From Candidatus Gastranaerophilales bacterium (GTDB taxonomy: Bacteria; Cyanobacteriota; Vampirovibrionia; Gastranaerophilales; Gastranaerophilaceae): 64,000 nucleotides of DNA. The notes under the pieces are model-generated. The model saw only the letters and a list, made by a program, of their open reading frames with translations, was not told the DNA's origin and ran no database searches. The position numbers were made by a program, and so were the translations under genes. The DNA is taken from NCBI GenBank assembly GCA_944325625.1, contig CALVAP010000013.1, positions 124,001 to 188,000 on the forward strand. The letters run 5' to 3'. Below, one piece after another: positions 63,843 to 64,000 of this stretch; the stretch's first letter is position 1, and each line of letters opens with the position of its first letter.

Positions 63843-64000
63843 ATGAGTAAATATGATTTTCTAACGATTGGAAGCGCAACGCTTGATATATTTGTTGAAA
63901 CTCCGGAGGCAAGAATTGTATCAGTCGTGGCTCCGGAGAATAAAAATGAATTTATGGCTTTCCCTTACGGGGCAAAGCTTGATATAGAAAACTTTGCATT
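63843..64000 (+). CDS. PfkB-family carbohydrate/nucleoside kinase (N-terminal part)
   Basis: About 52 residues before the window ends: MSKYDFLTIGSATLDIFVET then a segment ending FMAFPYGAKLDIENFA. YDFLTIGSATLDIF is the first strand and substrate-binding Asp of ribokinase-like kinases. GGGAGG precedes the ATG. The substrate cannot be told from this fragment. Confidence 0.75.
   Translation, partial: MSKYDFLTIGSATLDIFVETPEARIVSVVAPENKNEFMAFPYGAKLDIENFA

Overview
The window is AT-rich, densely coded chromosomal DNA. It most resembles a gut non-photosynthetic cyanobacterium (Melainabacteria/Vampirovibrionia, probably Gastranaerophilales). Reasons: a Gram-negative envelope (KdsB, LptD/OstA-like protein, EnvC-like M23 peptidase); a ClpC-type unfoldase, NarL-type regulator and MEP-pathway genes (ispD, ispH) of cyanobacterial flavour; anaerobic features (HydF of [FeFe]-hydrogenase maturation, EtfAB, a methionine gamma-lyase-family protein); no photosynthesis genes; flhB; and many lineage-type hypothetical proteins. 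The assignment is by protein recognition only. No 16S gene, tRNA, CRISPR array, IS element or prophage was seen. No gene-free stretch exceeds about 300 bp.

Layout. 1-11.6 kb (minus): accD-accA-prmA-kdsB (fatty-acid and LPS precursors); LptD-like protein, M23 hydrolase and a 36-aa membrane miniprotein; a multi-TM hypothetical; then a gene string Gfo/Idh oxidoreductase-pgsA-trmL-nnrD-gshB-like. 11.7-15 kb (plus): two short paralogous hypotheticals, an endonuclease IV-like TIM barrel, a Xer recombinase, a coiled-coil protein. 15-24.2 kb (minus): GT8-like transferase, lepA, ychF, coiled-coil hypothetical, hydF, SIMPL lipoprotein, membrane protein, ligA. 24.2-33.8 kb (plus): Orn/Lys/Arg decarboxylase-like protein, a large Lys/Thr/Pro-rich membrane protein, solute-binding lipoprotein, methionine gamma-lyase-like protein, TPR protein, ruvC, 4-TM protein, mtnA. 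33.9-35.8 kb (minus): group-2 sigma factor and a Trp-repeat protein. 36-43.9 kb (plus): a partial division/cell-wall cluster murF-mraY-murD-ftsW-murG-folC, then a NarL-type regulator. 44-45.6 kb (minus): thiL-ispD. 45.8-48.2 kb (plus): clpC. 48.3-52.2 kb (minus): purH and three lineage-type hypotheticals, with a fourth divergent at 52.4-53.2 kb. 53.3-58.1 kb (minus): ispH-rpsA, and a histidine kinase/REC-GGDEF-like-REC/apt string. 58.2-61.8 kb (plus): flhB, a FliA-like sigma factor, etfBA. 61.9-64 kb: a small secreted protein, rpsU (57 aa, GTG start), an Fsr-like MFS transporter, and the start of a PfkB-family kinase.

Most interesting signals. (1) An inverted repeat with TGTTAA/TTAACA-like arms sits about 70-95 nt upstream of several lineage-type hypothetical genes and overlaps their candidate promoters, suggesting a small co-regulated set. 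(2) A repeated arrangement of a TATAAT-like box 6-8 nt before an ATG with no Shine-Dalgarno sequence suggests leaderless mRNAs for at least six genes. (3) Two otherwise unlike proteins (35.0 kb and 50.9 kb) carry internally repeated amphipathic motifs of the form [IV]K[GN][FL]FG. (4) A kinase/response-regulator pair with a degenerate GGDEF domain is divergent from flhB and a FliA-like sigma gene. Several start codons were moved from the longest reading frame on the basis of ribosome binding sites, and TTG or GTG starts are called for lptD, murG, ispH, rpsU, trmL and one hypothetical.
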